Source: Norana najaformis
Taxonomy: Eukaryota; Annelida; Clitellata; Crassiclitellata; Hormogastridae
Reading direction: 5' to 3'
Assembly (NCBI GenBank): GCA_964023275.1
Contig: OZ029916.1
Span: 25,310,953 to 25,374,952 of the forward strand
DNA: 64,000 nt
The notes below the pieces were generated by a model. The model searched no databases. It saw nothing but the letters and a program-made list of their open reading frames with translations, and was not told where the DNA came from. Made by a program: the position numbers and the translations under genes. This document shows positions 33,385 through 51,954 of the stretch, in pieces; positions within the stretch are counted from its first letter, which is position 1; every line of letters begins with the position of its first letter.

Positions 33385-33475
33385 ATTTCACTCGATTATT
33401 CACTGAAAAATTGAGCAGGGTCAAGGCCACACGGTTGCAGAAGATAGATACCAAGTCCTTGTAAAGGCTTATATA
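33385..33475 (+). repeat. SINE family B, 3' fragment
   Basis: ACTGAAAAATTGAGCAGGGTC followed by AAGGCCACACGGTTGCAGAAG is a diverged copy of the family's 3' segment. Confidence 0.5.
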
Positions 33476-33479
33476 TAAG

Positions 33480-36400
33480 ACAGATGAGAAAGGTAAATAG
33501 CTCAATAACTTACCAATACTATTTGTATCGCCTTCAACCCGAGTCACCTACTATGCCAAAGTCTGAACTTTCACCAGGCCCAAGACACGCTAATCTGCAC
33601 TTCACATAGGCTGTTCCAACACATGTCTAGCATGCAGATCTGTATAACATTAGTCATTCACACACTTGAAAAAGCTGCTATTGTTATTGCGTATCATTTA
33701 TAATGCAACTGGACTGGTTGCACTACGAAACTCGAACATGCTTGTGGCTGAAATGGTTGCTGCATCCCGAATGAGAGGGGAAATTAGAACAAGTAGATCA
33801 AACTAATTTATCTGATGTCTCAACTTCTCAGACACCGCATGGCAGGCTAAGAGGTCATCATCAGCTTTATCATTTTTTGTTCTGAGAACAGTAAACAAAT
33901 TCAATGGCACTGTCAATTGATAACATCCTTAATACAGTCTAGCCATGAGTGCTAATGTAAGGATATTTATAATCCCTTGGCAAGAATCTATTTTAATATG
34001 TCTGGTAACTTCAGCCACTAACGTGACTAGAATGTTCAGACATATTTTGTTAGGCAAATATCATCAGAACATCGGGTTTGTTCAAAGTGAGGAGATCTGT
34101 GATACGCTAGCAGTAATTTAAAGTGTATCTTTCGCTCATAATATGTATATATATTCATATATATATAATAGTTCACTTCTACACATAATAGTTCATATAT
34201 ATAATAGCTCATTTCTAAATACAGTATATATTATAGTTTTTGAGAGCCTCTTTAGTAAGGTGTTGTGCCTCTGTATAAGAGGATAGCAAATCCTGAATGA
34301 AACTGTTTTGGAAAATCAGCTAATGTATAAATACTCCATACAGGCCAAGTCTATAACTTACGTAACAACCAGTTAGTGTGCAACCGGTTATACTGATTAA
34401 AAACCCATTTCTGCTGCCAATTTCCTAGCTATTAAGCTTCCACGGTTTGCCTCCACTGCTCCTGAGATACCTTCAGTGCATTCTTAAAGAGGCACTACAA
34501 AAAGTTTCTCTTACAGTTATAACTGTGGTCTAAGGCACTGACAAACACCAAACAACATCAAGCAACCGAGTATAATAAGATTTCAGAAATCAGACTAAGT
34601 GCATAGATTTAAACATAGTAGACTGCTATAGATTAAAATTGGTATACCCAGTGCTAAGGAGCTTAGCTGCACAAAGCACTTCCAGCAACTGCAAGGATTT
34701 ATACAAATGGCGGGAACCTATATGTTATTCACTGCTAAAACTGGTGAAATTTAGATCCTGCTGTACTTTCTACACTTTCTACATCTCAGCCTATACAGAT
34801 TAGTATGACGTCTAATAAGATTCTACAATTTACCGATGAATGTTGATAGCCCATAAAGAATAAACACCATTTTGGCAACAATAAGTGCTGTTGGCAACAT
34901 GGGCTGCCACACAGCAAGACAGAACAGCATAAGAAGGATAAACACATTTCACCAGCATATGCTTCTGTTAGCAAAACAACAGCTGCAACATAATTTACAA
35001 GAGTATCCCACACCTTTGAGAGGTCCTTAAAAGGCACTATACAAATATCTCGATATATACATACTGGTTGAAGGAAAACTCACATATCCGTCATTTGTGC
35101 ATGCCTATGAGCATGTCACAGTATAAAACAACAAACAGTTGGCATTACTAACACAATGTTGCCAAATCTGCAATAACACCAATATTTCAATAACTAATAT
35201 TAATTCAGACTGAACCAGTATTCAGTCAGAAGTTTTGGAATTAGTAGAGTCTGCCAAACAAGTGTTGATCAACTGAATCAAAGCAAGATTAAAATAGAAA
35301 AAACATTTCCACTTCCACTTATAATGTTAAGTCAATGCATATGTAATATATTTATTAAATGACATCCAAGAGTTTGTCTAAGCCACTATCATATTTTATT
35401 ACATTAGAGCCACTTTTAAAGGACAAAATTGTCGCCTTAGCCAACTATTCTACTGTAACACATTATATAATGCCTCAATCTCTCAGAACCAAAAATGTTA
35501 AAAAATTCAATACACTTATAGGACAAATATCATTTATCCTAATGTTGCAAAAAATCTGTACTAACGTATTTTAACATAACAGTAGGACAGAAACTCTACT
35601 TGACAAAGGCTGTAGACATCGGCAAGTAACTTTAAGTAAAGAAGCAAGCACACAGTGGTTTAATCATAAATGAGCAAGCTCTTTTTTCAAACTGAAACAG
35701 TAAAGACTGGTAAGTGCACATGCAGCAGTCTTCAAAATAGTGGTAACAACAATCCTAAAGGTCAAACTACATGCATCTGTCTGGCCTCACGCCACAGTGA
35801 CTCTTATAAGAAAAACTTACAGCCACTAAGTGTAAGCAGCTAACAGATATTTTATTAAAAGAGAGCACCTATCAATCAACACATTTCGAGAAGAAGTCCA
35901 TATTTACAGGCAGGATCGCGGTTCCCAGTCAAGTCAACAAACCGTAAAAGACTTGCATTTGGTAGCATGCTTAAACAGTGCAACATCAAAGCAACAAATG
36001 TTCAGAACATCTCTTTAAGCATTATAATGAAAAATGTACATGTATACATATCAACTATACAGGAGTATATATAGAACATATTTAAATATATACTGGTACA
36101 TGCAACATATAGTAGACAACTTTACGCCATATGTATACATATACTAAGTAAATGGGACAAGTACATATACAATATATGTATATGCACTTGACCTTCCACC
36201 CTGAAGGATCTCCAAGTATTTTCCAGAACCAATTAGCATTGTTCATATCAACTGTCACAGCTGCCCTGCCCTCCATCTGGACCACTTCCTTCTGCAACCA
36301 TCAAAAAGCAAGAGCCAAAAGCATCATGCCATTTTCTTTACCCACTCAATTTATGTCTTGTAATGCTGGCCTTCCAACTCAACTCACTCTGGTATTATTA

Positions 36401-38215
36401 TAGCATTCACCTCTTCTCACTCTTATGAGCTTCATGCTCTCAATACACCGGAACTTCCTTATGACAGCTTTGGAAGCTGTACCTCAACTAGTGCTTTATA
36501 ATGATATTGCATTGTACTGAGGTCCTGTTCTAAAGTTGAATTAAAGTTGAATTAAAACTGGGATCCATGTCAGACCATGTTATATGAGAATTCGTATTAC
36601 AATGACGTATATTAAAAGTAAGTGGTGTATAATTAAATAATTATTAAAAAAAATTGCTCATACATGTGAGGGGACTTCTTGCCCTAAATGAAGTGATTAC
36701 CTATTCGAATAATTACTTTGCTAAACTCTAATGCTTTTCAGTTTCAACTACTATGTAATAAATGTGAAAATTGTACCTTAGGGTCAAGTTATAACTGCGA
36801 ACTATTAAAGAGTGTGAAAACAAAATTTGATACGGGTTTAACACAAAAGCATGTTATTCGTACATCAGAGGCAAACATTTCAAATGACGCTTGTCAATTG
36901 TTGCACATCTCTAAATTGTTGCAAAGCTCAAAGTTGAAATGTCTAAACCTTTAGAAAGCAATGCAAGTCAAGTCTTGAAGTTCTGTTCATCAGAGAAACA
37001 GGACTCTTATGATATGATGATGTCATTTCCAGACATAAGCTGGCAGACTTGTCAAGATCTCAAAACAGAATTCAAACTAAGGTCACTTCAGAAAATTAGT
37101 TTCCACAAATTTCTGTCCAATGCTTCAATAACTTTGATGTAGAAAATAAACTGCCATGTAATTAATGTTTGATTTATGATTAAAAATTTTGGCAACATCA
37201 TGATAAAATCTGTCATGTCTTGCAGAACCGATTCCACAGTTGGCAAGTCTCCAACAATCTGTACAACTTACAGCTTACTGAAAACAAAATTTCGTCATTT
37301 AATTATAGCACTTCACAATTAAGTAGAACAAATTTTTCTTATAAATTTTCCCCCAGTTTTGCTTGTAACTTATGGATGGAAATTCTAGCTTAAATCTACA
37401 GAAACTGTGTTAAACTGAAAGTTTTCCAACACTTCTTCCAATGTATTTTAATATTGCAGAATGCTGTGTAAGTTGTTACTGGCACCAGCAACAACTACAA
37501 CCAGCTGATCTTAATACTGTAGATACAACAAATCAGTAGAATTCCAGTATTCCTATACAAACTGACATTAACCAGCTCAAAAGTCCAACCCAAAACCCTA
37601 GCCACAGAACAGCAAGCATTATCACAGCATCCTCCAGAGCCTTTCTTCTCAGATCCAAGTCACAAGTACTGCAACGAAGAAAAATGCTTAGCTTCCAGTG
37701 ACAGAATTCAAATGAACATTCAGTAGGTGCTTTCCCTTAACTAAACCGTAACTGCACACTTCTGCATGACCATTTCAAAATGACTTATGCTAGTGCAAAT
37801 TACCATCTGGAACTGATTAAACCTTATACCAATACAAAAAAAATAATACAACAATTTTAATGCCAGTTCAGTTCGTCAGTGAATCAATCAAATGATTGAA
37901 AACCATGGTTGTCAGCATGAAACAGAATTCCAAATGCTATCTTATTACTACACAAATGGGTCCTTTTTACTGTCTGCTTTGACTTGAAAACTATTCTCAT
38001 GTTCACGCTTTGCGTACACTAGACTTGAAGGCAGTTGCCTAAAAATGGAAGCATGGCCGCTAAACTAACTCGACAGTGTATTATACACCAGAGCACAAGA
38101 TGTCCTAAAGAAATGTCTGCATTGACTTGGGTTCACAGGCTTTCTGAACAATCACAAAGCAGCACAACCAACCCACCAATCAGTATGGTACCAACCAACT
38201 TTGTAACTGTGAGGT
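33480..38215. other. Gene-poor AT-rich intergenic region
   Basis: About 4.7 kb between the fumarate reductase and ARF6. Only AT-rich microsatellite patches are seen (about 34140-34230 and 36030-36180, TATATA/CATATA types). Short frames show no recognisable domain. Confidence 0.5.
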
Positions 38216-38400
38216 ACGGTAGCTGACTGGTTAGAGCACTCGGCTTATAAAGCGGAGAGTACGAGTTCGAGCCTCCCCTTAGATGGTTGCTGTGCAGGGA
38301 CCTTCAGCAAGTCCTTCACTCAGAATTGTTTCGTGCCTCAGATTCAGATTTAATGACCTTGTGCGTGTAACAAATACAAAATTATAATAAAAAAATAATA
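38216..38400 (+). repeat. tRNA-derived SINE family E
   Basis: The head contains TGACTGGTTAGAGCACTCGG (A box) and GAGTTCGAGCCTCC (B box) and resembles a tRNA with a poor anticodon stem. The body ACCTTCAGCAAGTCCTTCAC, TTGTTTCGTGCCTC follows, and the copy ends in an AATAAAAAAATAATA tail. Confidence 0.8.
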
Positions 38401-39666
38401 ACCGACAAAACAAAATAATCAGCAGACAACTTAATCAATTTACCAGTATATCAATAAATTTACTCAAAGAACAACATTTAACCAATAAAAAAGCAATCAG
38501 TAGCCCAGCCCATCGATAACTGATTTATTAATAAATTTATCCCAGACTGAACCACCACATCCCTCCCCAGGAGGGATTAATTCCAGCCAGAAGAGAGAGA
38601 TAACCCCGATATATGTGAAAAAGCACTGACAAATAAGATTTTTCTCCAGGAACTGTTTGGTTCATGTATCCACAAAACTGATTATACATGTTTAGTAACT
38701 TGTACTGACATCTATGAAACTGATTCATTTACGTCTGCTATTCGTACAGCACCAATATATCAAATGACAAGGCATCAACCAATGGTGCTAAGCAATTGTG
38801 AGTTAAGGATTTCCACAAGGTTCCTAGACAGCGACTTTCTCAGGAGATGCTCATGCCCACACCTGACGTTAAAAACCAGGCTCTCAACCAACAAACAAGC
38901 TTAACTGTCCCAAAGTCAAGAGGGAATGACTTCACTAGCATACTTTAAATAAAGTCCTTAAAACATTCACAAGAAATGAAAAGAAACACATTTCACAAAA
39001 ATCTAATCAAAATATACCATGCAATCGATTAATAAAAGATAACATAGCAAGAAATCCCTATAGTTCGTCTTGATATCGTGTTATTATGTATTAGACATTT
39101 GTTATAGTTAACATGTTACATGGTTTTGTATCTTGGCAACATCACTACTAATACAACTTTGGTTTAACTCCTTAAAACAAAACTTCAGCCAAGCAAGAAA
39201 GATGGCATTAAGGCAACTGGACACCAGACTACTGATACAACCCGGGGCAGAAATTTCTACAAAGACCTGCTGAAAATTGCAAAATCTACGTAGAAACTGG
39301 TGCAACAATGGAACCTTAGTACATACAATGCTATCAGCAGCATCAACAAACTGACCAACTGAATCAACACAGAAGCTTATCAATTAATTCTGGAAGAAAC
39401 TTGGCAAAAGAATTATTAGTAATTATCTAAACAGAGTACTCTAGGTCAGCAACTATTCGAAATATACCAAACAGACAAAATTACTATACAAATCAAGATG
39501 CGCATCGCAGTGAACATGCACCGTTCGAAACAACACAGTGGATGCTGTCAACTCGAGCAACCTGGACTGTACATTGGCATCCAAAGCTTGTATCAATAGG
39601 CATAAGTCAACCAACCACCAGATGGCACTCGATATTAAATAAAACGTCCAAGACTGTTTGTTATCA
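38401..39666. other. Probable ARF6 3' UTR and flank
   Basis: Downstream of the ARF6 stop on the minus strand. An AATAAA on the minus strand at 38524-38529 is a candidate poly(A) signal. No other gene is recognised. Confidence 0.35.
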
Positions 39667-44930
<5,264 letters not shown>

Positions 44931-44969
44931 GGCATCAGGTAAAGGCAAGTTTTCAATACCTGGTAAACA
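44931..44969 (-). other. Probable ARF6 5' UTR part of exon
   Basis: On the minus strand CTGTTTACCAG is a plausible splice acceptor ending at 44970, followed by 39 bases up to the ATG. This would place the first, non-coding exon further upstream. Confidence 0.4.
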
Positions 44970-46440
44970 GAACCAACAAACAGTTAAAACCTGGAAATAT
45001 TAATGTGCTGCAACAAATATAAATACTACAGAAATGTTTGTTCTGCACCATTTTTCTTCATTGTTTGGATAAAAATCAGTTTATATATTTATAATAAATT
45101 CACTATTTGCAAGCATATGATAAACTCAAAGTATACTATGCAGTTTCTGCATAGTATAAGGTTTTACAAACTGATAAAGGTTCAAAACTTCAAATGGATT
45201 ATTTCTCAGAAAAGTCAGTTCTGGACATACAGTAGTAGATTTTCCTGATGGAGGCCTCAAGTATATGTGTATCTACACTGGCACCTCACCACACACATTT
45301 AAAGTGCAAATTCTAGACATCACTCACAAATTTATTCCATCATTAGGATATAGCTGCATTACAACACAACTCTAGTATTATAATACAAGCTGAGTATTCC
45401 TAGGTATGGCCCCCAAAAGTAGCATTGTAAGGAGTTAAACATCACGAAAAGCACCCAGCCTCAAACACCTCTGAGTTAAAATGTCAAATCAACCGAAATT
45501 TTGGAAAATCAGCATTCTCTGCCATGCAAACCATATGACTATAATGATCCTTGAAGTGTGTGCATATGTGCTCATTTGTTTATGCATTTGTGTCATATGA
45601 AAGAATTAAAAAAAACACATGCTGAGCACATTTTGCATATACATATCAAACTACGCATGTTTTCACATATGCAATCTCAACTTGCACATAATATATCAGT
45701 AACAAAGGTTGGAAGGTTTGTGTATCATGACCGGGTCGAGTAAACTCTGCTTTTATGATTGCATTTTTATTACTTGATAACAATTCTTTAATTACATCAT
45801 AGATTTCACAACTAATGGTAGTATAGCTGTTTCTGCGTGGTCTTTATATATAAGTTAACAATAAACTGAAAATCCAAGGCAAAGCACATAAGGCTGCCAA
45901 CCGAGAGTCCAGTCTTTCTACACATATCTATCACAGATACTAATTTATTCAACAATGCATTGGTATCAAAGATAATGGGGTCATTACTCTCAGTGACACC
46001 TAAAAATCATCATTTAAACAAACTCAGTGCTAATGCAGTCTAGTCAACACAAGGTTTTATCACAGGAACATGGGGTCAAAGGACCCAGTTTCTGTTTTGA
46101 CAACCAGTTTCCTAATCTAATCTAAACAGGCATCGACTGAATGCTGTCTCAAAATGAAACCAAATCCCATAATCATTCTTATTTGTCAGTGCTAAACAGG
46201 ATCACAGAGTTCAATGAAATTAGAAGACCATTGATGATAAGTAATCAATGCTAAAAAACTGAGATTTTGATCCAGACCTGAACAACATTACAGAAAGAAA
46301 TCAGCAATTTCTAGGACCTCATCAGCAGCCAAGAAAACCCAGGACTTCTTAGAAAATAAGTTTATTCGTAGGGTATTTTAAGCTGTGTAGTCTCAGATTA
46401 CATAATTTTTTGGTTAACCCTTTAACGACCTCACGTTTTG
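44970..46440. other. AT-rich region upstream of the ARF6 coding exons
   Basis: Probably a 5' UTR intron of ARF6. No repeat family or coding sequence is recognised here. Confidence 0.35.
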
Positions 46441-46454
46441 TGGAAAAACAAACG

Positions 46455-46960
46455 AAAAAATAAAAAGTTTGGAACCTGTGATAGGGGCCTATCTCTGTCA
46501 GTTTTTACCATACTTACATAAGGTAAACACCATTCTTTAGCATTTTACCTCATCTTCCCATCTTGCCATCTAGTTTTTGAAAAAAAAAAGAAAATTGTGT
46601 GGTTCCCAAAGTTAGACCAGACTGTACCCCACAAATCTTTACTTATTTTTATGTTCATGACAGTCTATAAAAAATTTTCAGTCATAACATACGTTATCTC
46701 AGCATTAAAAAAGCGCATAAAATGTTGCCAAGAGAATGCAAAAGAAACTTTTAAAATATATTTATAAATGAAGGAGATACAATTTCAGTATTTAGATCGT
46801 AATTGAAAAAATGTAAGAAAACTAGAAAAAAGCCAAAAAGTAAAAAAGTTTGAATTTGTGATATCTGTCAGTTTTTGACATACACACATGAGGTAAACAC
46901 CACTCTTAAGCATTTTATCTACTCTTCCCAACTGTCTATCAAGATTTTGAAAAAAAAATC
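46455..46960. repeat. Direct repeat, two copies of about 135 bp
   Basis: The first copy (about 46455-46590) and the second (about 46828-46960) share AAAAAGTTTG, CTGTCAGTTTTT, AGGTAAACACCA and TTAAGCATTTTA-like blocks in the same order. Just before the first copy, TTAACCCTTTAACGACC (starting 46416) looks like a piggyBac-style end, but no matching opposite end was found. Confidence 0.65.
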
Positions 46961-47252
46961 CTTGCATAAACTAATGAACTGCCTAAGTCAAGTCAATCAG
47001 AAACAGACACAGCATGAGGCTGTGCTGGACTGCATACATCATTACAGGCAAAAATTAAAGAACTGATAATACAACTGGACACGTTTGTTACCAAAGCAAA
47101 CTGAAAAATGCTTTGACTCTCTTGGACAGTTCAGCAATATGCTCTATACAATCACATCACTGAATTTCCAAAAATTGGAACTAAAGGCTATCCAGAAAAA
47201 TGGCTGATGCTTTGGATCAAGAATTTTTCTGCAACATTAGTTCCCTGCCTTT

Positions 47253-47325
47253 GCCTGTTTGAGCCATCAAAGTACACATTTATGCATAATCAAAACTGTG
47301 TGCGGTTATGATGGCTCAAACAGGC
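47253..47325. repeat. Perfect 17-bp inverted repeat (hairpin)
   Basis: GCCTGTTTGAGCCATCA at 47253-47269 and its exact reverse complement at 47309-47325, separated by 39 bases. It could form a stable stem-loop. Confidence 0.85.
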
Positions 47326-48249
47326 AGTTCATTATAGATATATTTTGGCACAGCTGGTTTTTCTCTATGATACAAATTCCCAGAAATTACCTAACACAAA
47401 GAGACATGTCAGACGGGATGAAACACTTTGCTAACAGTGTACAGAAGATTCTATTTCATGCTGTTGTTGCATATGAGTACTAAAATAAATTACTATAGAC
47501 GAAATATAAAAATGATATTCAATGGTTGTGTTACTTAGGCATACTGCATTATACCTATAACACATGTGACCAATCCGATGAACAAACCAACACTACTGCA
47601 GAAACGGATCAGCGTCCGTGTAATTTTTCAGTAGTCACACTGACATCTCCACAAAGCCATTTGCGGCAAGTAAATATTTACCAACAAAATATATATTCTT
47701 GGCACAATAATTGTCACAAAGTTCATAAACTTTGTAATATTTACTAAATAATATAACTGCAACACTAAGACAAACATATCAGGTGTGTAATTTTATAGGC
47801 TGTGTGGTATTTAAGTGAAGTACGGTTCTTATATCATCTAAATCTCAACCAGGATGACATTTGAATGGCAAGTATATCAACCGTGACAAAACAGCAGAAG
47901 TATCGAGTCCAACAGAATGAATATAAATTACAAAAATCTGGCATTAGCCAACATTTTCGACAATTTCTTCTGCTGGAATACACCTCCGAAAACCTCAGTA
48001 AACTCCGTAATGTCAGTTCATTTCCGCTCCAGCGCCATCCTAAACAGACCGCCCTCTCAACAAACGTTCTGTTCTCTGTATTAAAACTATCCAGCTGACA
48101 AGAAACGACGAACAAATTTAAGACTTTCGTTTGTATGTTATATTTCAGCAAAGAACAAAACTTTCTCTACTTACGGCTGTAAATAATAAATCATTTACTC
48201 GCAAATTATAACCGTCAACCCCAGCCTTCGATCAATTTCATATGATGTT

Positions 48250-48290
48250 GAATAAATATGGCCGCCACCACGTGACCACTTTCGCACTGT
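48250..48290 (-). promoter_or_regulatory. Candidate ARF6 promoter (YY1-like site and E-box)
   Basis: ATATGGCCGCCACCACGTGACC combines a YY1-type GGCGGCCAT on the minus strand with a CACGTG E-box, a combination common at housekeeping promoters. Its position, 3.3 kb upstream of ARF6 coding exon 1, fits a spliced 5' UTR. No transcript evidence is available from sequence alone. Confidence 0.35.
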
Positions 48291-48365
48291 GTTAGAAGTC
48301 TCTGTTACAGATAGCGACTTTCCAATAGATTTTTAATTTTTTCGTCGAAAGTCCCTGTATCTAAC

Positions 48366-48480
48366 CTAGGCAGGCAGCTACGGGTATGAAGTGTTAGCAA
48401 CTTCAGTTTTCTTAGCCTGAGCACATGAGGGCTGGTAACCAGTCCGCTTCCTCGCCGCCTGAGCTTCCCACGGAAAGTAA
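48366..48480 (-). repeat. SINE family A fragment
   Basis: AGGCAGCTACGGGTATGAAG, TTAGCAACTTCAG, TTAGCCTGAGCAC and GAGCTTCCCACGG match the fragment at 32190 and the 3' part of family A. It abuts a family B copy. Confidence 0.6.
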
Positions 48481-48675
48481 ATGTGAATGTAGGCCTACGC
48501 GTTTATCTATCGCGACCGTATGGCACCGACCCTACGCATTTTTCAACGACTGCATCGGATGAGATCTGTTACCAGTGCTCCCCGTTTGAATGGGTACTAA
48601 GCCAGCTCTCTGCCGTGGAGAGATTTGAAGTCACGATCTTTTGGTTGACGCCCCATCTACTAGACCATAGTCTGT
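48481..48675 (-). repeat. SINE family B, minus orientation
   Basis: On the minus strand: GGTCTAGTAGATGGGGCGTC (A-box region), GATCGTGACTTCAAATC (B box), CCCATTCAAACGGGGAGCAC, AGATCTCATCCGATGCAGTC, GGGTCGGTGCCATACGGTCG. The order is the same as at 32845-33085. Confidence 0.75.
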
Positions 48676-50450
48676 AGCGCACCCCAATAACATGGTTTGC
48701 CTAACACTGTAGCATGTACCACAGGCTTTTACCTAATACCACTGGTTGGACGTCTGTGATTATTCTTACAGGGATTATAACTTAATACAATGCGATGTAA
48801 CATCTTTAAGTTTCTCGACGTGATTCAAAGTTTCACTGTAGCACAAAACCACATTAGTATCCGGATAAGGGTATCCGGATTAAGTGTCGATATAGTCTTT
48901 GACTTTTAGATTGTAGGCTCATAGGCCTGTAGCAAAATCGGGGACCAGCGGGGGCCAGTCCCGCAGCTTAATAGACTTTGATATTTAAGCGCTGAGTAGG
49001 CTGCTTTTAAGCACGGAGTTTCAAGGTCCACTGATATAGCCTACATATTAAGTTTTTAAGAATTACGCTTCTATGTGAAAGCCTATTAATTGTATTGAAT
49101 TACAGCCAAGTTTTGGGCCTATAACCACTAGCGGCTCCATGATTGCTTGCGTGGGGAGGCAAGAGCATTTAGGGGCCTATAGAGGGCACCACATTCTGGC
49201 AGTCCGTCACGCACGGGTCAAGTAGTTTCTCAGTTTAACGACAGCTTATGGCATCAGAGGCCGTTGCCGTCGCCCTCCTCCTTTATCCAGGCTTGGGACT
49301 GGCACTACCCCAAACAAGGCAGTGGCGGAGTTTACACGGGTCAAGTTTGAGGGGCGCCTGCATATATCCAAGAGGAATGCTGGGGACCGCCCCACACCTA
49401 AAAATAGCCACTGCCTACAACCGTAATTATAGGCCCTGCTGGTAAGAACGGTCTTTTACAATACAATACAACTTTAATTTGATAATGCCATCCTTACGAA
49501 GTTTAGAAGTGCACATTGAAACCGGGATACAGAAAACATTAAGAACCAAAAACAGACTGAAAAGGTAAGATTTCAGTTTATAGCGAAAGATAATGTCGAA
49601 TAGAAGGAGGTAGTGTTTCAGATGGAGGGACCAGCAACTGTGTATGAACGTCGGCAAAAACAAGACCTAATGAAAACAGTTTTTGTAGCCTAATAATTTC
49701 ATACTGATCTTAAAGTGTTCAGAAAAATAAAAGGCCACACAACGATACAACGCATGTATTTTGATAATGCTTGATGATGTTGCTTCCCTTCTTAAAATCT
49801 TTGTTGGTACAGCACCTCAGAGTTTTGTAAACTATATGTGGTTTTTACCAAAGATTTTAAGATCTTTGGTTTTACTTTTATAAACTAAAGAACAGGAACA
49901 ATAATCTGATCTGATATTGGAATTTTTATAACGCCACCCCGTAATGCTCCCGGCATCAAGCGATGGTTGCTGCCAGTTAAGTGAAACCAGTGATCAATAC
50001 TCAATGCTGGATCAGACTTACGGTCGAAATCTAGCGGGTGTGCAGGCCATAGAAGCATAACAACCGCAACAAGGTAACGAAAATGCAATTCGGAAAAATA
50101 GAATGATGGACCGTACCAGCAAAGTGGGATAGTTTTGCGCGACTTTATTACAGGTCAGCTTTGGAACTCCGTAAATATAGTTTTGCATGCGCGTATCTGC
50201 TCTATTTAAATTTTCTTATAAATCAACTTACTACAGTGAAATCTAGCAGTGAAAAAGAATGGCTCCACAAAACTAGGCCGCGTTGTCTAAAAATGTAGGT
50301 CAAGGAATAATGCTAAACTTTATACATATATCGTTTTAAACGAATTTTAAAATGGCATTGTGAATTTGGTGTTTATTTAATTATTAAATGCTGGAGAACG
50401 GATTACTTTTCGTTTTAAAACATTTTGTTTTTTAGATGGTTTGATTGACG
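48676..50450. other. Intergenic; GC-richer repeat-like block at about 48920-49440
   Basis: No gene is recognised. The block holds CGGGGACCAGCGGGGGCC and CAGTGGCGGAGTTTACACGG, the latter resembling a hAT terminus, but no partner end was found. A short dispersed repeat (CGGCATCAAGCGATGGTTG) lies at about 49930-49985. Confidence 0.4.
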
Positions 50451-50590
50451 TGTAGCGTTGATTGGCAGATGTCACAATCTGCATAAGTGGGGAGCGCGTA
50501 GGTGGGTGTTCAGACGAGGTTGCGTATTTGCTTTTAATTCAGTTCACGGTTTTGCGGTCATTCATAATTTTTTGAAAACAAGAAGGTCAA
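50440..50590 (+). promoter_or_regulatory. Candidate promoter of VDAC
   Basis: A TTGATTGGCAG (inverted CCAAT box) at about 50457 precedes a CpG-containing stretch (GAGCGCGTAGG, GACGAGGTTGCG). VDAC's coding exon 1 begins with a splice acceptor, so a 5' UTR exon must lie upstream. This position is possible but unproven. Confidence 0.2.
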
Positions 50591-51194
50591 CTAATCGAGT
50601 TTGAAGCCCTCTAATTGGTTTATTTCGAAATGGACTGCTGTTAACTGTGGCATCGACATTTTATGTAGCGCATTTATGTTATTTCGCTCCACGCTGTACA
50701 CGCATTGTAAAAGGACGCGAATAGTTTGTGTCACGTGTAAGAGAACTGAAGTGCAATGACTGAAGAACTGGTTCATAGTCAGTAAACTCTAGCACCAAAA
50801 ATAAGTGTAGTCAGCTTGTCAATATTATTTTGGCAGATGAAATTCCCCAGGATAGCTGTATAATGTATAGTATATAAAGGCATGTAATCAACCATATATC
50901 TTCTTTAGAAAACAATATAAAGATCCAGGTACATAATACTGTGCATATATCTAAGCCAGATACATGCATAGTATTGCATACTTTATGCAGTATTGTGCAT
51001 GCATATGGCCTAAATACATGCACAGTACTGCACAAGAAAAAGTTCATCCTAGATAGGCTATGTGTATTCGCAATAGACCTTGAAAATGAACATATTTTAA
51101 GAACTAGGTTATATGTATTGCAGCTCTATACACTATGATCTTCCTGACTGCACATTCCCCTTCCTCTAACTAGAGTTGTGTACCATGTTGCACA

Positions 51195-51500
51195 ACTGTC
51201 ATGGACTCGCTTACCAAGACCATATTACACCTGGTTTTTGTTCTCTATTCTGGCTTCCTGTTCCAGAGCATGCCCACTTCAAGCTGTCACTCCTTATGTA
51301 CAAAGCTCATGCTAATCATTTGCCATTCTACTTATCCATGGTTACACCCTGTAGCTCTATTACAGGCCGAACCTCTCTGATCTTCTGGAAAGTATGTTGT
51401 TCCTCGTATGCGTCTTTTCTTTGCACGGCGTTAATTCACAGTTGCTAGTCCCTTCATCTGGAACTCTCTGCCATCCCATGTTTTTCCTGTATCCTGGTTT
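51195..51500 (+). mobile_element. Decayed LINE C-terminal fragment
   Basis: The frame reads SLFWLPVPEHAHFKLSLLMYKAH and LPFYLS, the counterpart of [22 protein letters not shown] in the LINE at 9045. A frame change leads to PSSGTLCHPM-type sequence in place of WNSLP. It is an old copy. Confidence 0.6.
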
Positions 51501-51954
51501 CAGTGTGCGCTTCTGACCTTTGTAAGGAGAGCATTACCAATATACAGCTGTATTGTATAATGTTCAAATATGGAAGAAAAGCAGGATCATCTGTTGTTGT
51601 GTAGTTGAATAATTATGTGACACAGCCTGAGAAAGTCTATGCTGGGAGTCTTAAAGATCCAGAATCTGTGGCATAGCCAGTAAAGTCTAGACTGACTGTC
51701 GTTTGAAGATCCAGAAACTGACTGCAGAAGTCCTATACTTGCTTGACATGTGTTCAGAGTACCTGTGTACTGTATGTATGGCTGTGAAAAAAATGAGAAA
51801 AGTGACCTAAGTAATCAGTTGAGAAGCAGACCTTATTTGTGTTCTGATTCCACAAGAGTGTTCAAGGACTGTGTGTTCAAACAGACTTGGTGGAAATCAG
51901 TGTATTACTAAAGCCTAATCGTGCCAATGGTGGCAGCAGACCTGAGATTTGATG

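Noticed and set aside
38216..38290. Possible functional tRNA gene
   Set aside because: The A and B boxes are good but the anticodon stem pairs poorly, and a SINE body with an A-rich tail follows. It is a SINE head.
47865..48098. 77-aa plus-strand frame near the putative ARF6 promoter
   Set aside because: No recognisable domain and no splice or context support. Likely chance.
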